Assembly: GCA_023391275.1 (NCBI GenBank)
Contig: JAEWBE010000030.1
Span: forward strand, 1-64,000
Length of the DNA: 64,000 nt
Reading direction: 5' to 3'
Source of the DNA: Bacillota bacterium
GTDB lineage: Bacteria > Bacillota > Clostridia > Oscillospirales > Acutalibacteraceae
The notes under the pieces are model-generated. The model saw only the letters and a program-made list of their open reading frames with translations. It did not search any database and was not told where the DNA came from. Shown in pieces: positions 36,036 to 44,860 of this stretch; within the stretch, counting starts at the first letter, position 1, and each line of letters begins with the position of its first letter. The position numbers and the translations under genes were made by a program.

Positions 36036-37544
36036 TTATACTTCAAAGCGGTCCCAGACCTGATCAAGCGCACCGGTAACGGCCGCATAAGTCTCAAATT
36101 TGCTTTGATACAGTTTTTGCGCGCAGGGGCCGGGCATAACCGTTCCGCCAATATGCACCATTGCCTCGACCGCTTCCTGATAATTCTGAAATTCACCGGC
36201 TGCAACAGCGGCGGCCATAGCGCATCCAAGGGCGCCCAGTTCTTTCACCTGAATGGTTTCAATAGGGACTCCCAGAACATCCGCGAACATTTGCACCCAT
36301 ACCTTCGAATTGACTGCGCCTCCGCCCATCCGAATCGTTACGGGCATTTTTCTTGCCCGAAGCAGCCTTTCGATGTGTACCTTATGGGAAAACGCCACTC
36401 CTTCATAGATTGCCCTTGCAAGATGGGCCTTATTATGAAATTGTGTTAGCCCGATAAAAGCTGCTTTCCCCAGCGGATGTGTATTCGAGCCGTATAAAAA
36501 CGGCAGAAAATAAACATTGCACTGATCGGGGCTGACGGATTCAACCATTTCGTCAACATAATCATAAAGGGGTTTGCCATCGGGAGGAGTGAATCCTTCC
36601 ATACAGTTGCTGAGAAACCATTCCAAATTTCCCGCTGAAGTAGCGCTGCATTCCTCTTCCAAGTAATAACCCGGGATTGCATAAAGAGAGTTCATCGCAA
36701 TGGTTCCGTCTGTAACAGGACGCGGTGAGATAAACTCGTTAATGCTCCACGTCCCCGTAATCGTACACATTTCTTCCGGTGTTGTCACATGCATGGCGAT
36801 GGCGCAGGCGTCAATATCAAACATTCCGCCCGCCACAGGCGTCCCTTCGCGCAAACCAGTTTTTTCGGCAGCTTCTTTCGTAATCTTCCCGCACAAATCA
36901 CAGGAGTATACAAGAGGAGCAAGTTTATTATACACTTCACCAATGCCAAAGGCAACCAGTATTTCACGGTCGAAGCAGGCGTCCCGAACATTCATCAGCC
37001 CGGAACCGGAAATATCCGTCATTTCAGAGTAAGCCTCGCCCGTTAAACGGAAACGAATATAATCCTTCACGGAAAAGGCCCATTGAATATTATCATAAAC
37101 CGCCCGGTCATGATCCTTTAGCCACGCCAGCAAAGACACCTGCTGGCAAGCCATGATCTGCTGGCAGAGCTTGGGGTAAAGCGCTTTGTCCGTGCCTTCT
37201 TTCTTCCATTTCATCGGGTATTCCCAGGCGCGGCTGTCGGTAGAAATAATGCCGTTGCAGGCAGGAGCGCCGTTTTTCCCCCAGGGATACAGTCCTTTCC
37301 CATGGCCGCACACCGCGACACCGATAATTTCTTTTGGATTAAGCCCGGATTTTTTAATGGCGTTTGCAACGCACTCGCAGTTCGTGTTCCACAGTTCTTC
37401 CATCTCACGTTCCGTATATCCGGATTTCGGAGTGATTACCCTGGTCTGTTTCCCTGCGGAAGCAATCTGGTTCCCCTGCAGATCAAAAATCGCTGCTTTT
37501 GTCGCGGTGCCGCCATTATCAATTCCCATTACATATTTATTCAT
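36036..37544 (-). CDS. FGGY-family carbohydrate kinase (LyxK/EryA-like)
   Basis: A 502-residue kinase of the FGGY fold. ATP/sugar-binding motifs are GIDNGGTATKAAIFD near residue 7, GTWSINEFI near 265 and AGGMFDIDACAIAMHV near 240, and a VCGHGKGLYPWG near 97. It looks closer to L-xylulose kinase and tetritol kinase-like proteins than to xylulokinase or glycerol kinase; this is a judgement from memory, not an alignment. Gene order places it between a zinc dehydrogenase and a HAD phosphatase in an ABC importer operon, so it probably phosphorylates the ketose formed by the dehydrogenase. Exact substrate unknown. Confidence 0.82.
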   Translation of the reverse strand: MNKYVMGIDNGGTATKAAIFDLQGNQIASAGKQTRVITPKSGYTEREMEELWNTNCECVANAIKKSGLNPKEIIGVAVCGHGKGLYPWGKNGAPACNGIISTDSRAWEYPMKWKKEGTDKALYPKLCQQIMACQQVSLLAWLKDHDRAVYDNIQWAFSVKDYIRFRLTGEAYSEMTDISGSGLMNVRDACFDREILVAFGIGEVYNKLAPLVYSCDLCGKITKEAAEKTGLREGTPVAGGMFDIDACAIAMHVTTPEEMCTITGTWSINEFISPRPVTDGTIAMNSLYAIPGYYLEEECSATSAGNLEWFLSNCMEGFTPPDGKPLYDYVDEMVESVSPDQCNVYFLPFLYGSNTHPLGKAAFIGLTQFHNKAHLARAIYEGVAFSHKVHIERLLRARKMPVTIRMGGGAVNSKVWVQMFADVLGVPIETIQVKELGALGCAMAAAVAAGEFQNYQEAVEAMVHIGGTVMPGPCAQKLYQSKFETYAAVTGALDQVWDRFEV

Positions 37545-37667
37545 GTCACACCCTCAACCAACTGTTTATATTCCGGCCAAAACAATTTTAGATTTTGGCA
37601 TGAAACGGGACAAGATCAATGCCAAATGCATATTTTTGGCATCGACCCTGTCTTCCTTCTTTTTTAT

Positions 37668-38744
37668 TTAGAAAGTAATGGCCACTTTAAAGTCCCCATA
37701 CTTCCCTGTAGCATACTCAAATGCCTTTTCCCATTCTTCAATCGGGAAGCAGCTGTGAATGACTTCGTTTGTTTTCAGATTTCCGTTCCCAATATTGTCA
37801 ATGACAAAGGGATAGCAATACGGGCTCAGATGGGAACCGAGAAGATCAAGTTCTTTGCTGTCCCCAATAATGGACCAGTCAACTGTGGTTTCCTGGCCAA
37901 ACACGCTGAATTCCACAAAACGCCCCAATTTACGAACCATGGCAAGCCCCTGCGTAACACTGGAGGGATGCCCTGTGGCTTCCACATAAATATCACAGCC
38001 ATAACCCCCGGTAAGCTTTTGCACTTCAGCGACTGCGTCCTGCTTCCCCGGGTTGAAAATCAGATCGGCGCCAAACTCTTTTGCCTTTGCCAGTCTGGAT
38101 TCAACCATGTCCAGAACGATCAGCAGCTTTGGATTTTTCATTCTCGCATAGGTGATCATGCCAAGACCCAAAGTGCCCGCACCCGAAATGACCACCACGT
38201 CGTCGCAGCCGATCTGCGCGCGGTCAACGCAATGTTTGGAACAAGCGTAAGGTTCAATGAGCAACGCCTGATTTAGGGGCATTTCCGCCGGAACCTTATG
38301 CAGCACTGAGGTTTTCGGATACCGGACATATTCTGCCATGCCACCGTTGTTTTCCGTCTGGAAACCGAAAATATTGTGCGGCTGGCACATCCAGTAATGC
38401 CCGTCTTTACAGAATTTGCATTCGCCGCACGGAACGATCTGGTCGGCGGTAATCCTGTCCCCCAACTGATAGCCTTTTACATTTTCGCCCATTTCAACAA
38501 TCGTTCCAAGAAATTCATGGCCCGGGATAAACGGGGGCTTTACCCAGGAGGGTTGATGCTCGTCGCCCCAGAATTTCGGTGCGCCGTGCTGGCACTTCAA
38601 GTCGCCCGCGCAAATACCGCAGCCTTCCGTTTTAATGATGATATCGTCGGGGCCGCATTCCGGTGTCGGATACGCTGTTTCCAGCCGATAATCCCCCAGC
38701 CCGTAAGCGACCAGGGCCTTCATGGTCTTTGGATAATTAGACAT
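37668..38744 (-). CDS. Zinc-dependent dehydrogenase, erythritol/L-threitol dehydrogenase-like
   Basis: A 358-residue MDR dehydrogenase. Zinc ligands are in GCGICAGDLKCQHG and PGHEFLG, the structural zinc cysteines in CGECKFCKDGHYWMC, and the Rossmann motif is GAGTLGLGMI. The long N-terminal loop with WGDEHQPSW is like proteins annotated as erythritol/L-threitol dehydrogenases of actinobacteria and other bacteria. It probably oxidises an imported polyol with NAD. It is 123 bases upstream of the kinase and 41 bases downstream of the ATPase gene; an imperfect hairpin lies in the former gap. Confidence 0.82.
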   Translation of the reverse strand: MSNYPKTMKALVAYGLGDYRLETAYPTPECGPDDIIIKTEGCGICAGDLKCQHGAPKFWGDEHQPSWVKPPFIPGHEFLGTIVEMGENVKGYQLGDRITADQIVPCGECKFCKDGHYWMCQPHNIFGFQTENNGGMAEYVRYPKTSVLHKVPAEMPLNQALLIEPYACSKHCVDRAQIGCDDVVVISGAGTLGLGMITYARMKNPKLLIVLDMVESRLAKAKEFGADLIFNPGKQDAVAEVQKLTGGYGCDIYVEATGHPSSVTQGLAMVRKLGRFVEFSVFGQETTVDWSIIGDSKELDLLGSHLSPYCYPFVIDNIGNGNLKTNEVIHSCFPIEEWEKAFEYATGKYGDFKVAITF

Positions 38745-38785
38745 AATAAATCTTCCTCTCTGTATTATTATTTGAATTATATTCT

Positions 38786-39910
38786 TTAAACACGAATTCT
38801 CTCGCCTGTTTCGGGATCAAACAGATGCGTACGCTCGGCGTGGAAATTCAAACGGATCATCTGTCCTCTTTCGTAATAAACATCTTCATTGGTCGTTATG
38901 TTCAAAAGCATTTTTCCGATTCTTACACTCACGCGGCGTTCATCACCCAAATCTTCAAAAACGGCAACCGGAACGGCAGTACTTTTCGAATCCTCGTCGG
39001 CAATCAGAACATCCACGGGGCGAACGCCCAGTGTAACATGCATTTCGTTGTGTACAACATTTTTATATCGCGCCGGAACCTCGATCTGAATATCGCTGCC
39101 TTCGAAGGTAAAGAAGAAATGCTGCTCTTTTTTAATAATTTCCGATGTAAGAAGGTTCATTGGCGGTTCGCCGATAAATCCGGCCACAAACACGTTGCTC
39201 GGATCATCGTATACTTCGAGCGGAGTACCCATCTGCTGAAGCTCCCCGTCTTTCATAATTACGATTCTGTCAGCCAGCGACATGGCTTCCATTTGGTCAT
39301 GCGTTACAAGTATGGTGGTGCACTTGATTTCATGGTGCATGCGTTTAATTTCCTGCCGGAGTGTCTGGCGCATTTTGCCGTCAAGGTGACTCAGCGGTTC
39401 GTCCAGCAGCAGCAGTCCCGGCCTTCTGACGATGGCGCGGGCAATGTTCACCCTCTGTTTTTGACCCCCTGAAAGCGCCGGCGGCTTCATGTCAAGCAAA
39501 TCATCCACTTTCAGAAGAGGGGCAACATAATCAATGGCTTTTTTTATTTCGTCGTCGCCCATCTTTTTCGCACGCATATTAAAAGCCAGATTTTCGTAGA
39601 CACTTAAAGGAGGGTATAACGCATAATCCTCAAACGCAAGCCCAATATTGCGATCCTTCGGAAAAAGGTCATTAATCCGCACATCGCCTATATAAATATC
39701 ACCGGAGGTTATCTCCTCCAGTCCCGCAATCATTCGGAGGGTTGTAGATTTCCCACAGCCCGACGGTCCTAAAATGCCCACGAACTCCCCATCATTGCAT
39801 GAGAACGAAAGATCTTTTACCGCAAAGCTATTCTCCTCTTTCTTTCGAAAGACCTTTTTATGTGTGTTGTCATACCTTTTGAACACACCGTTTAATTTCA
39901 GCTGAGCCAT
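38786..39910 (-). CDS. Sugar/polyol ABC transporter ATPase (second of two)
   Basis: A 374-residue CUT1-type ATPase: Walker A GPSGCGKST, the signature LSGGQKQR and Walker B LLLLDEPLSHLD, then an OB-type regulatory C-terminus (about 240-374). Two ATPase genes in one importer operon are unusual for CUT1; the Rhizobium glycerol transporter GlpST is a known case. Its FEDYALYPPLS motif is like such polyol ATPases. It starts at 39910, two bases past the stop of the first ATPase. Confidence 0.87.
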   Translation of the reverse strand: MAQLKLNGVFKRYDNTHKKVFRKKEENSFAVKDLSFSCNDGEFVGILGPSGCGKSTTLRMIAGLEEITSGDIYIGDVRINDLFPKDRNIGLAFEDYALYPPLSVYENLAFNMRAKKMGDDEIKKAIDYVAPLLKVDDLLDMKPPALSGGQKQRVNIARAIVRRPGLLLLDEPLSHLDGKMRQTLRQEIKRMHHEIKCTTILVTHDQMEAMSLADRIVIMKDGELQQMGTPLEVYDDPSNVFVAGFIGEPPMNLLTSEIIKKEQHFFFTFEGSDIQIEVPARYKNVVHNEMHVTLGVRPVDVLIADEDSKSTAVPVAVFEDLGDERRVSVRIGKMLLNITTNEDVYYERGQMIRLNFHAERTHLFDPETGERIRV

Positions 39911-39914
39911 GTAC

Positions 39915-41072
39915 TTACATCACACCTTCTGTCCGTTTTGATTGCCCTGTATAACGCTTCAAGTTGCTTCTCGTTATAAATTCGTGTGTTTCACCGTCAA
40001 AGAAAATCATATTTTCCACATTAAACTTGATATAAACACTCTGATCCAGGCTGGCCTGCGTATTATTCGGGGCGACCAAGCGTATCTTTGTGCCGTCAAT
40101 TTCAACCGTCATGATCACTTTATTGCCAATCGGTTCGTTCGCATAAACACTGCCCTTGATCCAGTCGCTTCCCTCATCGGCAAAACTGAATTGAATATCT
40201 CCTCCTCTGATTCCTATATCCACTGTTTTAGAGGCGTTCTTTTTCAATATTTCCGCAGCGTCCTCATATGGAACAATCGGGGCATCCTGCGACAGGGCTT
40301 TTAAGTTCAAAACTCCGCCGTCTATATTTATTTCAGCAGAAAAAATATTGATTTCCGGCTCACCGAATAGCTTTGCCACGAATTCATTTTTAGGTGTGTA
40401 ATACATTTCATACGAGGTTCCGATCTGCTCAAATTTTCCGTTGTTTAAGACGGCGATTCTGTCCGCAAGCGACATGGCCTCCATATAATCATGCGTAACA
40501 TAAATCGTTGTCGTGTTAAAGGCGCTTTGCATTTCTTTCAGCTCGCTGCGCATAAAGTGGCGGAGCTTAGCGTCAAGGTGAGCCAGAGGCTCATCCATCA
40601 AAAACACATTCGGGTTCCGCACCAGGCACCTGCCGATGGCAACACGCTGGCGCTGGCCGTTGGAAAGCTCGCTGGGCTTGCGTTCCAGCAAATGATCAAT
40701 GCTCAGCATTTTAGTTACACGTTCTATCGCGTCTTTGATATATTTTTCATCCTGCTTGTAAAGCTTGCTGCGCATGGGGGACGCAATGTTGTCATAAACC
40801 GATTTTTGAGGATACAAAGCATAATTTTCAAATACCATGGAGATGTTCCGGTTCATCGGCTCAACATGATTTACAATCTTTCCGTCAATTTTGACTAGCC
40901 CCTCCTGTGGAAATTCAACCCCTGCAATCGTCTTCAGCATTGTCGTTTTTCCTGCTCCGGCGGGGCCGAACAGCACGAAAAATTCATTGTTCTTGACACA
41001 AAGGCTGATCTCATCCAGCGCTTTTGTTTTGCCATAATATTTCGAGATATTTTCAAGTTCAATCTGGGCCAT
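39915..41072 (-). CDS. Sugar/polyol ABC transporter ATPase (first of two)
   Basis: A 385-residue CUT1-type ATPase. Walker A is GPAGAGKTT, the signature LSNGQRQR and Walker B VFLMDEPLAHLD; a C-terminal TOBE-like domain follows about residue 240. The ATG at 41072 lies after GGAGG; the frame is open further upstream but unsupported. It may form a heterodimer with the next ATPase gene to energise the two permeases encoded upstream. Confidence 0.87.
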   Translation of the reverse strand: MAQIELENISKYYGKTKALDEISLCVKNNEFFVLFGPAGAGKTTMLKTIAGVEFPQEGLVKIDGKIVNHVEPMNRNISMVFENYALYPQKSVYDNIASPMRSKLYKQDEKYIKDAIERVTKMLSIDHLLERKPSELSNGQRQRVAIGRCLVRNPNVFLMDEPLAHLDAKLRHFMRSELKEMQSAFNTTTIYVTHDYMEAMSLADRIAVLNNGKFEQIGTSYEMYYTPKNEFVAKLFGEPEINIFSAEINIDGGVLNLKALSQDAPIVPYEDAAEILKKNASKTVDIGIRGGDIQFSFADEGSDWIKGSVYANEPIGNKVIMTVEIDGTKIRLVAPNNTQASLDQSVYIKFNVENMIFFDGETHEFITRSNLKRYTGQSKRTEGVM

Positions 41073-41086
41073 TTTGTAACCTCCAA

Positions 41087-41956
41087 TTATCCTTTTACTG
41101 CGCCAAAACTCAGGCCGCGAACCAAATGCTTCTGAATAAAGAGACATACAATAACTTCCGGCAGCACTGCTATTGTTGAGGCAACCGCGACCTGACCATA
41201 GTGAACCGTATCTGACGCAATATAGCGCATGGACGTAATCGTAATGGTTTGGACGTTAAACCCGCTGAGGATAAGAGGGAACGTAAAGTCATTCCAGGCG
41301 AAGATAAACGCCAGCAGTCCGGCCGCCACTAATCCCGGTTTGATCAGCGGAACGAGCGTATTCAAAAAGATTTCATACCATCTGTATCCATCCAGTTCGG
41401 CAGCCTGTTCTATTTCAACACTGATGTCTTCGAAATATCCGCGCACAACCCAGATGAGCAGAGGCATTGTGATAAGCTGATAAACCCAGATCAGCCCGAA
41501 GTATGTATCATATAATCCAATCTTCTGAAAGATCAGGAAGACAGGAAGCGAAACCAGTATTTCCGGAGCAAACTTAAAAGACAGGATTTGGAAAGCGACG
41601 TCCTCTTTTTTGTCGAAATTATACCTCGCCAGTGCATATGCGATAGGAACCCCCGCAACAACCGTGACAATCACCGCAAAAGCGGAAACCACCAGATTTT
41701 GAAAGAACGCTTTAAAATAATCCGTTCCCAGCAGAACATTCTGATAATTGATCAATGTCGGCGTAAACTTAAAGACTGTGTTATACATTTCCAAATCCGA
41801 TTTAAACGAACAAAGAACCATCCAAATCAGCGGGAATAAAGCGAACAGGGCGTAAATGATCAGGCCCAGATTTCTGCCGAGCGCACCAAGCGCGTTAAGC
41901 GATTTTCTGTTTCTGCGGCTGTTTGTGAGCGCTGTTTTTTGATTATCGTTTTTCAA
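41087..41956 (-). CDS. ABC transporter permease (MalG-like)
   Basis: A 289-residue permease with six helices and the EAA loop EQAAELDGYRWYEIFLNTLVPLIKPGL. Translation starts at TTG 41956 with GGAGGG upstream; the nearby ATG is out of frame. It pairs with the MalF-like permease encoded upstream. Together they form the membrane part of a CUT1 importer. Confidence 0.88.
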   Translation of the reverse strand: MKNDNQKTALTNSRRNRKSLNALGALGRNLGLIIYALFALFPLIWMVLCSFKSDLEMYNTVFKFTPTLINYQNVLLGTDYFKAFFQNLVVSAFAVIVTVVAGVPIAYALARYNFDKKEDVAFQILSFKFAPEILVSLPVFLIFQKIGLYDTYFGLIWVYQLITMPLLIWVVRGYFEDISVEIEQAAELDGYRWYEIFLNTLVPLIKPGLVAAGLLAFIFAWNDFTFPLILSGFNVQTITITSMRYIASDTVHYGQVAVASTIAVLPEVIVCLFIQKHLVRGLSFGAVKG

Positions 41957-41972
41957 CCCATTTGCCCTCCTC

Positions 41973-42902
41973 TCAATAGCCCTGCGCTTGCTTGGCCAGC
42001 TTACGCTGCCGTTTCACAAGTGCTTTGGCTGTATAATTGATAATGACCCACAGGATCAGCAGGTACGGCAGCGCGGCGCCGACTTTCGAGAATTTAAACG
42101 CCTCCATATATGCCGTCAGCGAGATATTCATCAGGGAATTTCCGGGGCCGCCCTTTGATAATGCAAAGATAATGCCGAATTCCTGAAGAGAGGCCATCAG
42201 CCGGAACAGCAGAGCAATATAAATAAATGGTTTCAGCATTGGGAAAGTAAGCGTTTTAAACGTAAACCATGCGCCGGCTCCGTCGACCTGGGCCGCTTCG
42301 AAAGGTGATTTGGGCAGGGACTGAATCCCGGCCAAAACCAGAAGCAGAATAAACGGTGTGTTTACCCATGTGTCAATTAACACGGCCGTAAACATTGCAG
42401 TCTTATAGGAAGATGCCCATGGAAAATTATAAACTCCTACTATATTAAGAAACTTTTCCAAAACGCCAACAGAGTTGGATGTCATCAGCTGCCAGATCAA
42501 AACGGCAATTGCCGGAGCAACCATCAGCGGAAAAGTAAAAAGCACTTTCAGAATCTTGCTGAAAATAGTATCTTTTCTTAGTAAAAGCGCTACCACTGAG
42601 CCCAAAATCATTTGCAGCCCGGTAGCAAATATGGAATATTCCAGAGTAATCAAAAGGCTGTGGTAAAAATCACCGTCGGTTAACATATTCGTCCAGTTCT
42701 TAAACCAGACAAAATGCCAATTCACTGTTTTAAATGAGTAATTGGTGAAGGAAAGAAAAATTGCAACGACGAACGGAATCAGAATCCCGATTAAAATAAT
42801 CATTCCCGGTGCTATAATGTAATATGGCCGTCTGCGTATGTTTTTAGGGACCTCGTTATAATTGATCCCCGCATCTTTTTGCTTGCTGTGAATTGTAGGC
42901 AT
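41973..42902 (-). CDS. ABC transporter permease (MalF-like)
   Basis: A 309-residue permease with six predicted helices and the EAA loop PKSPFEAAQVDGAGAWFTFKTLTFPMLKP. It follows the solute-binding protein after an intergenic hairpin, and precedes its MalG-like partner by 16 bases. Function as polyol or sugar importer is inferred from the operon. Confidence 0.88.
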   Translation of the reverse strand: MPTIHSKQKDAGINYNEVPKNIRRRPYYIIAPGMIILIGILIPFVVAIFLSFTNYSFKTVNWHFVWFKNWTNMLTDGDFYHSLLITLEYSIFATGLQMILGSVVALLLRKDTIFSKILKVLFTFPLMVAPAIAVLIWQLMTSNSVGVLEKFLNIVGVYNFPWASSYKTAMFTAVLIDTWVNTPFILLLVLAGIQSLPKSPFEAAQVDGAGAWFTFKTLTFPMLKPFIYIALLFRLMASLQEFGIIFALSKGGPGNSLMNISLTAYMEAFKFSKVGAALPYLLILWVIINYTAKALVKRQRKLAKQAQGY

Positions 42903-42948
42903 CTTGAATTCCCCCGTTATTTAAAACTTTGGGCTGTGTTTTAAGATA

Positions 42949-42986
42949 CATGCCGCATCCGAATCAAAATTGTCAGATGCGGCATG
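42949..42986 (-). terminator. Intercistronic hairpin after the solute-binding protein gene
   Basis: An 11-bp perfect stem (42949-42959 with 42976-42986) in the 205-bp gap between the binding protein and permease genes, followed by TATCTTAAAA in the minus direction. Such hairpins usually stabilise the binding-protein mRNA and reduce read-through to the permeases. Confidence 0.6.
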
Positions 42987-43107
42987 ATCCCTCATGTGGC
43001 TGTGGAAAATATATGAAAAGTATGGGTAGGCATTCGTAAAAAGGTAAATATCCAGTAAAAGTTATCAGTCAAAGTTAACAATTTATTTTATTATTGCTGC
43101 AAACCGA

Positions 43108-44556
43108 TTATTTGACCTCGACATCCTCTACAGCCTTATCCATCTTCTTCTTCAAATCATCCATGCCTGCCTGAACAGTGGTGTACTTGCCGGCTACAAT
43201 ATCCTGAAGGGTAGCTGCCCAGTCCGTTGTTGTTTCAAAGAAGGATGGCTGCGGGGTGAAAAGAATTGTCGCATTGTCGATTGTCTTCTTATAGGTATCT
43301 ATATAACCGGTTTGTTTCGCCATTTTTGCGATAAAGTCGGGGGATTCCCATGTGGAAGTACGGCAAGGGTCAACGTTCTTGTCGTCGACAGACGCATAAT
43401 GGAAAAAGTCCTTGCTGGTAAAGTACATTAAGAAATACCATGCGGCTTCTTTATTCTTGGAAGCGCTGTTCATTGCCATGGACCAGATCCATGTATTTGA
43501 CTTGGCAGTATCGCCTTCCTTAACTGTCGGCATTGTTGTCCAGGCGATTTTTCCCGCTTCCTGAGAAGCGCCGTCCCAGTTTTGCTGAACGCCGTTGTTA
43601 TCCGCATCAAAAAGCATTGCCGCCTTGCCTGCGCCAAGGTCTGCGCCTGCTTCATACCAGGTGTATTTGGACCAGGATGTCGCGCATCCCTTTTTAATCA
43701 GATCAACCCAATACTGTGTCATCTTAACCGCTTCAGGCGAATTCACCTGGGAAACGAGCTTATCATTTTCAATAGTGAAGTCTTTTGCGCCAAAGTTTGT
43801 ATATGTACTCATATAGCCGGGATGGATGGTGCCCCAGTCACGGGCCCCGCGAATCGCGAGTCCGTAAGAGCCCGGTCCGTTCCAGTCTTTCAGTTTTGCA
43901 CTGACGTCGGCCAGTTCATCAAGCGTCTTTGGAACCTGAAGATTTAATTTTTTGAAAGCTTCCGTGTTGTAAGCTAACGAATAAATTTCAAAGTTAAGCG
44001 GCAAAGCCAGCTGTGCGCCGGTTCCTACTTTGTGCCCTGCCACGCCGTCCCATTTCAGAGCGTTGACGGTGCTTGGAATAAGATCGTTAAAATCATAATC
44101 GGACGTCATCATATTTGGATCGTTCAGATATTTTGTTAAATCCTCAACGTATCCGGCGGAAGAATAATCCCACAATTGGTAAGGGCCGGACATAAACAAA
44201 TCCGGGTCCCCGGAGCGGCTGGAGAGCGAGGTTGATACCTTGTCAAAATAGTTTGCTTCCGGCGTAATGGAATGTTCCACCTTGATTCCTGTTTTCTGTT
44301 CAAAATCAGGAATTTTGGCAATAATTGCTTCACCGGCGCAGTTTTGGTTCAGGCTGACTTTTAGGGTTGTGCCTGAATACTTTTTCCAGTTAAATTCACC
44401 GGAAGTTTTGGCCTGCGACTGTACTGCGCCAACATCCACCGATGTCGTGTTTCCCGTGTTTGCGGCAGGGGTGCTGCTTCCCCCCGAACAACCCACAAAA
44501 GCACTTGCTAACAATGTTGTTGCTAATAAGAGCGATACACTTCTTTTGAAACGCAT
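43108..44556 (-). CDS. Extracellular solute-binding protein (lipoprotein)
   Basis: A 482-residue CUT1 solute-binding protein. The signal peptide MRFKRSVSLLLATTLLAS ends in the lipobox AFVGC, so Cys is lipid-modified (near residue 23). The linker is Ser/Thr-rich, then a periplasmic-binding fold follows. It binds the imported sugar or polyol outside the membrane. It is the first gene of its operon, and its promoter must lie in the AT-rich 44557-44795; no clear -35 is seen, in keeping with activation by the adjacent two-component system. Confidence 0.9.
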   Translation of the reverse strand: MRFKRSVSLLLATTLLASAFVGCSGGSSTPAANTGNTTSVDVGAVQSQAKTSGEFNWKKYSGTTLKVSLNQNCAGEAIIAKIPDFEQKTGIKVEHSITPEANYFDKVSTSLSSRSGDPDLFMSGPYQLWDYSSAGYVEDLTKYLNDPNMMTSDYDFNDLIPSTVNALKWDGVAGHKVGTGAQLALPLNFEIYSLAYNTEAFKKLNLQVPKTLDELADVSAKLKDWNGPGSYGLAIRGARDWGTIHPGYMSTYTNFGAKDFTIENDKLVSQVNSPEAVKMTQYWVDLIKKGCATSWSKYTWYEAGADLGAGKAAMLFDADNNGVQQNWDGASQEAGKIAWTTMPTVKEGDTAKSNTWIWSMAMNSASKNKEAAWYFLMYFTSKDFFHYASVDDKNVDPCRTSTWESPDFIAKMAKQTGYIDTYKKTIDNATILFTPQPSFFETTTDWAATLQDIVAGKYTTVQAGMDDLKKKMDKAVEDVEVK

Positions 44557-44794
44557 TAATACAACCTCCCTAAAATTTTGTTATTAACTTTGACTTGGTT
44601 CTACCTTCTTTCTGTTTGTATTTTACATTCTGGAATTGCGGTTTAAAATGTATTATCTTAATATAATCAGCAAAATCATTAAAAATTTATTTATGCGGTT
44701 AAAAAAACTATAGTATTACATTAAAAACTTAAATGATTTTAGCTCGTTAAAACAGTAACAAGTCGATAACCGGTCTATAAGTTCCCAAAATAAC

Positions 44795-44852
44795 GTAAAA
44801 ACGGAGGGTTGCCGCAGAACAGTTTAAAACCCGTTCTGAGACAACCCTCCGT
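44795..44852 (-). terminator. Terminator of the second YesM-type kinase gene
   Basis: An 11-bp stem (44801-44811 with 44842-44852) with an inner CAGAAC/GTTCTG pairing, followed by TTTTACG in the minus direction. It lies 9 bases past the kinase stop. Confidence 0.75.
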
Positions 44853-44860
44853 TATGTAAA

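Noticed and set aside
37302..38276. 324-codon plus ORF opposite the dehydrogenase and kinase
   Set aside because: Lies across two clear genes on the other strand; no motifs.
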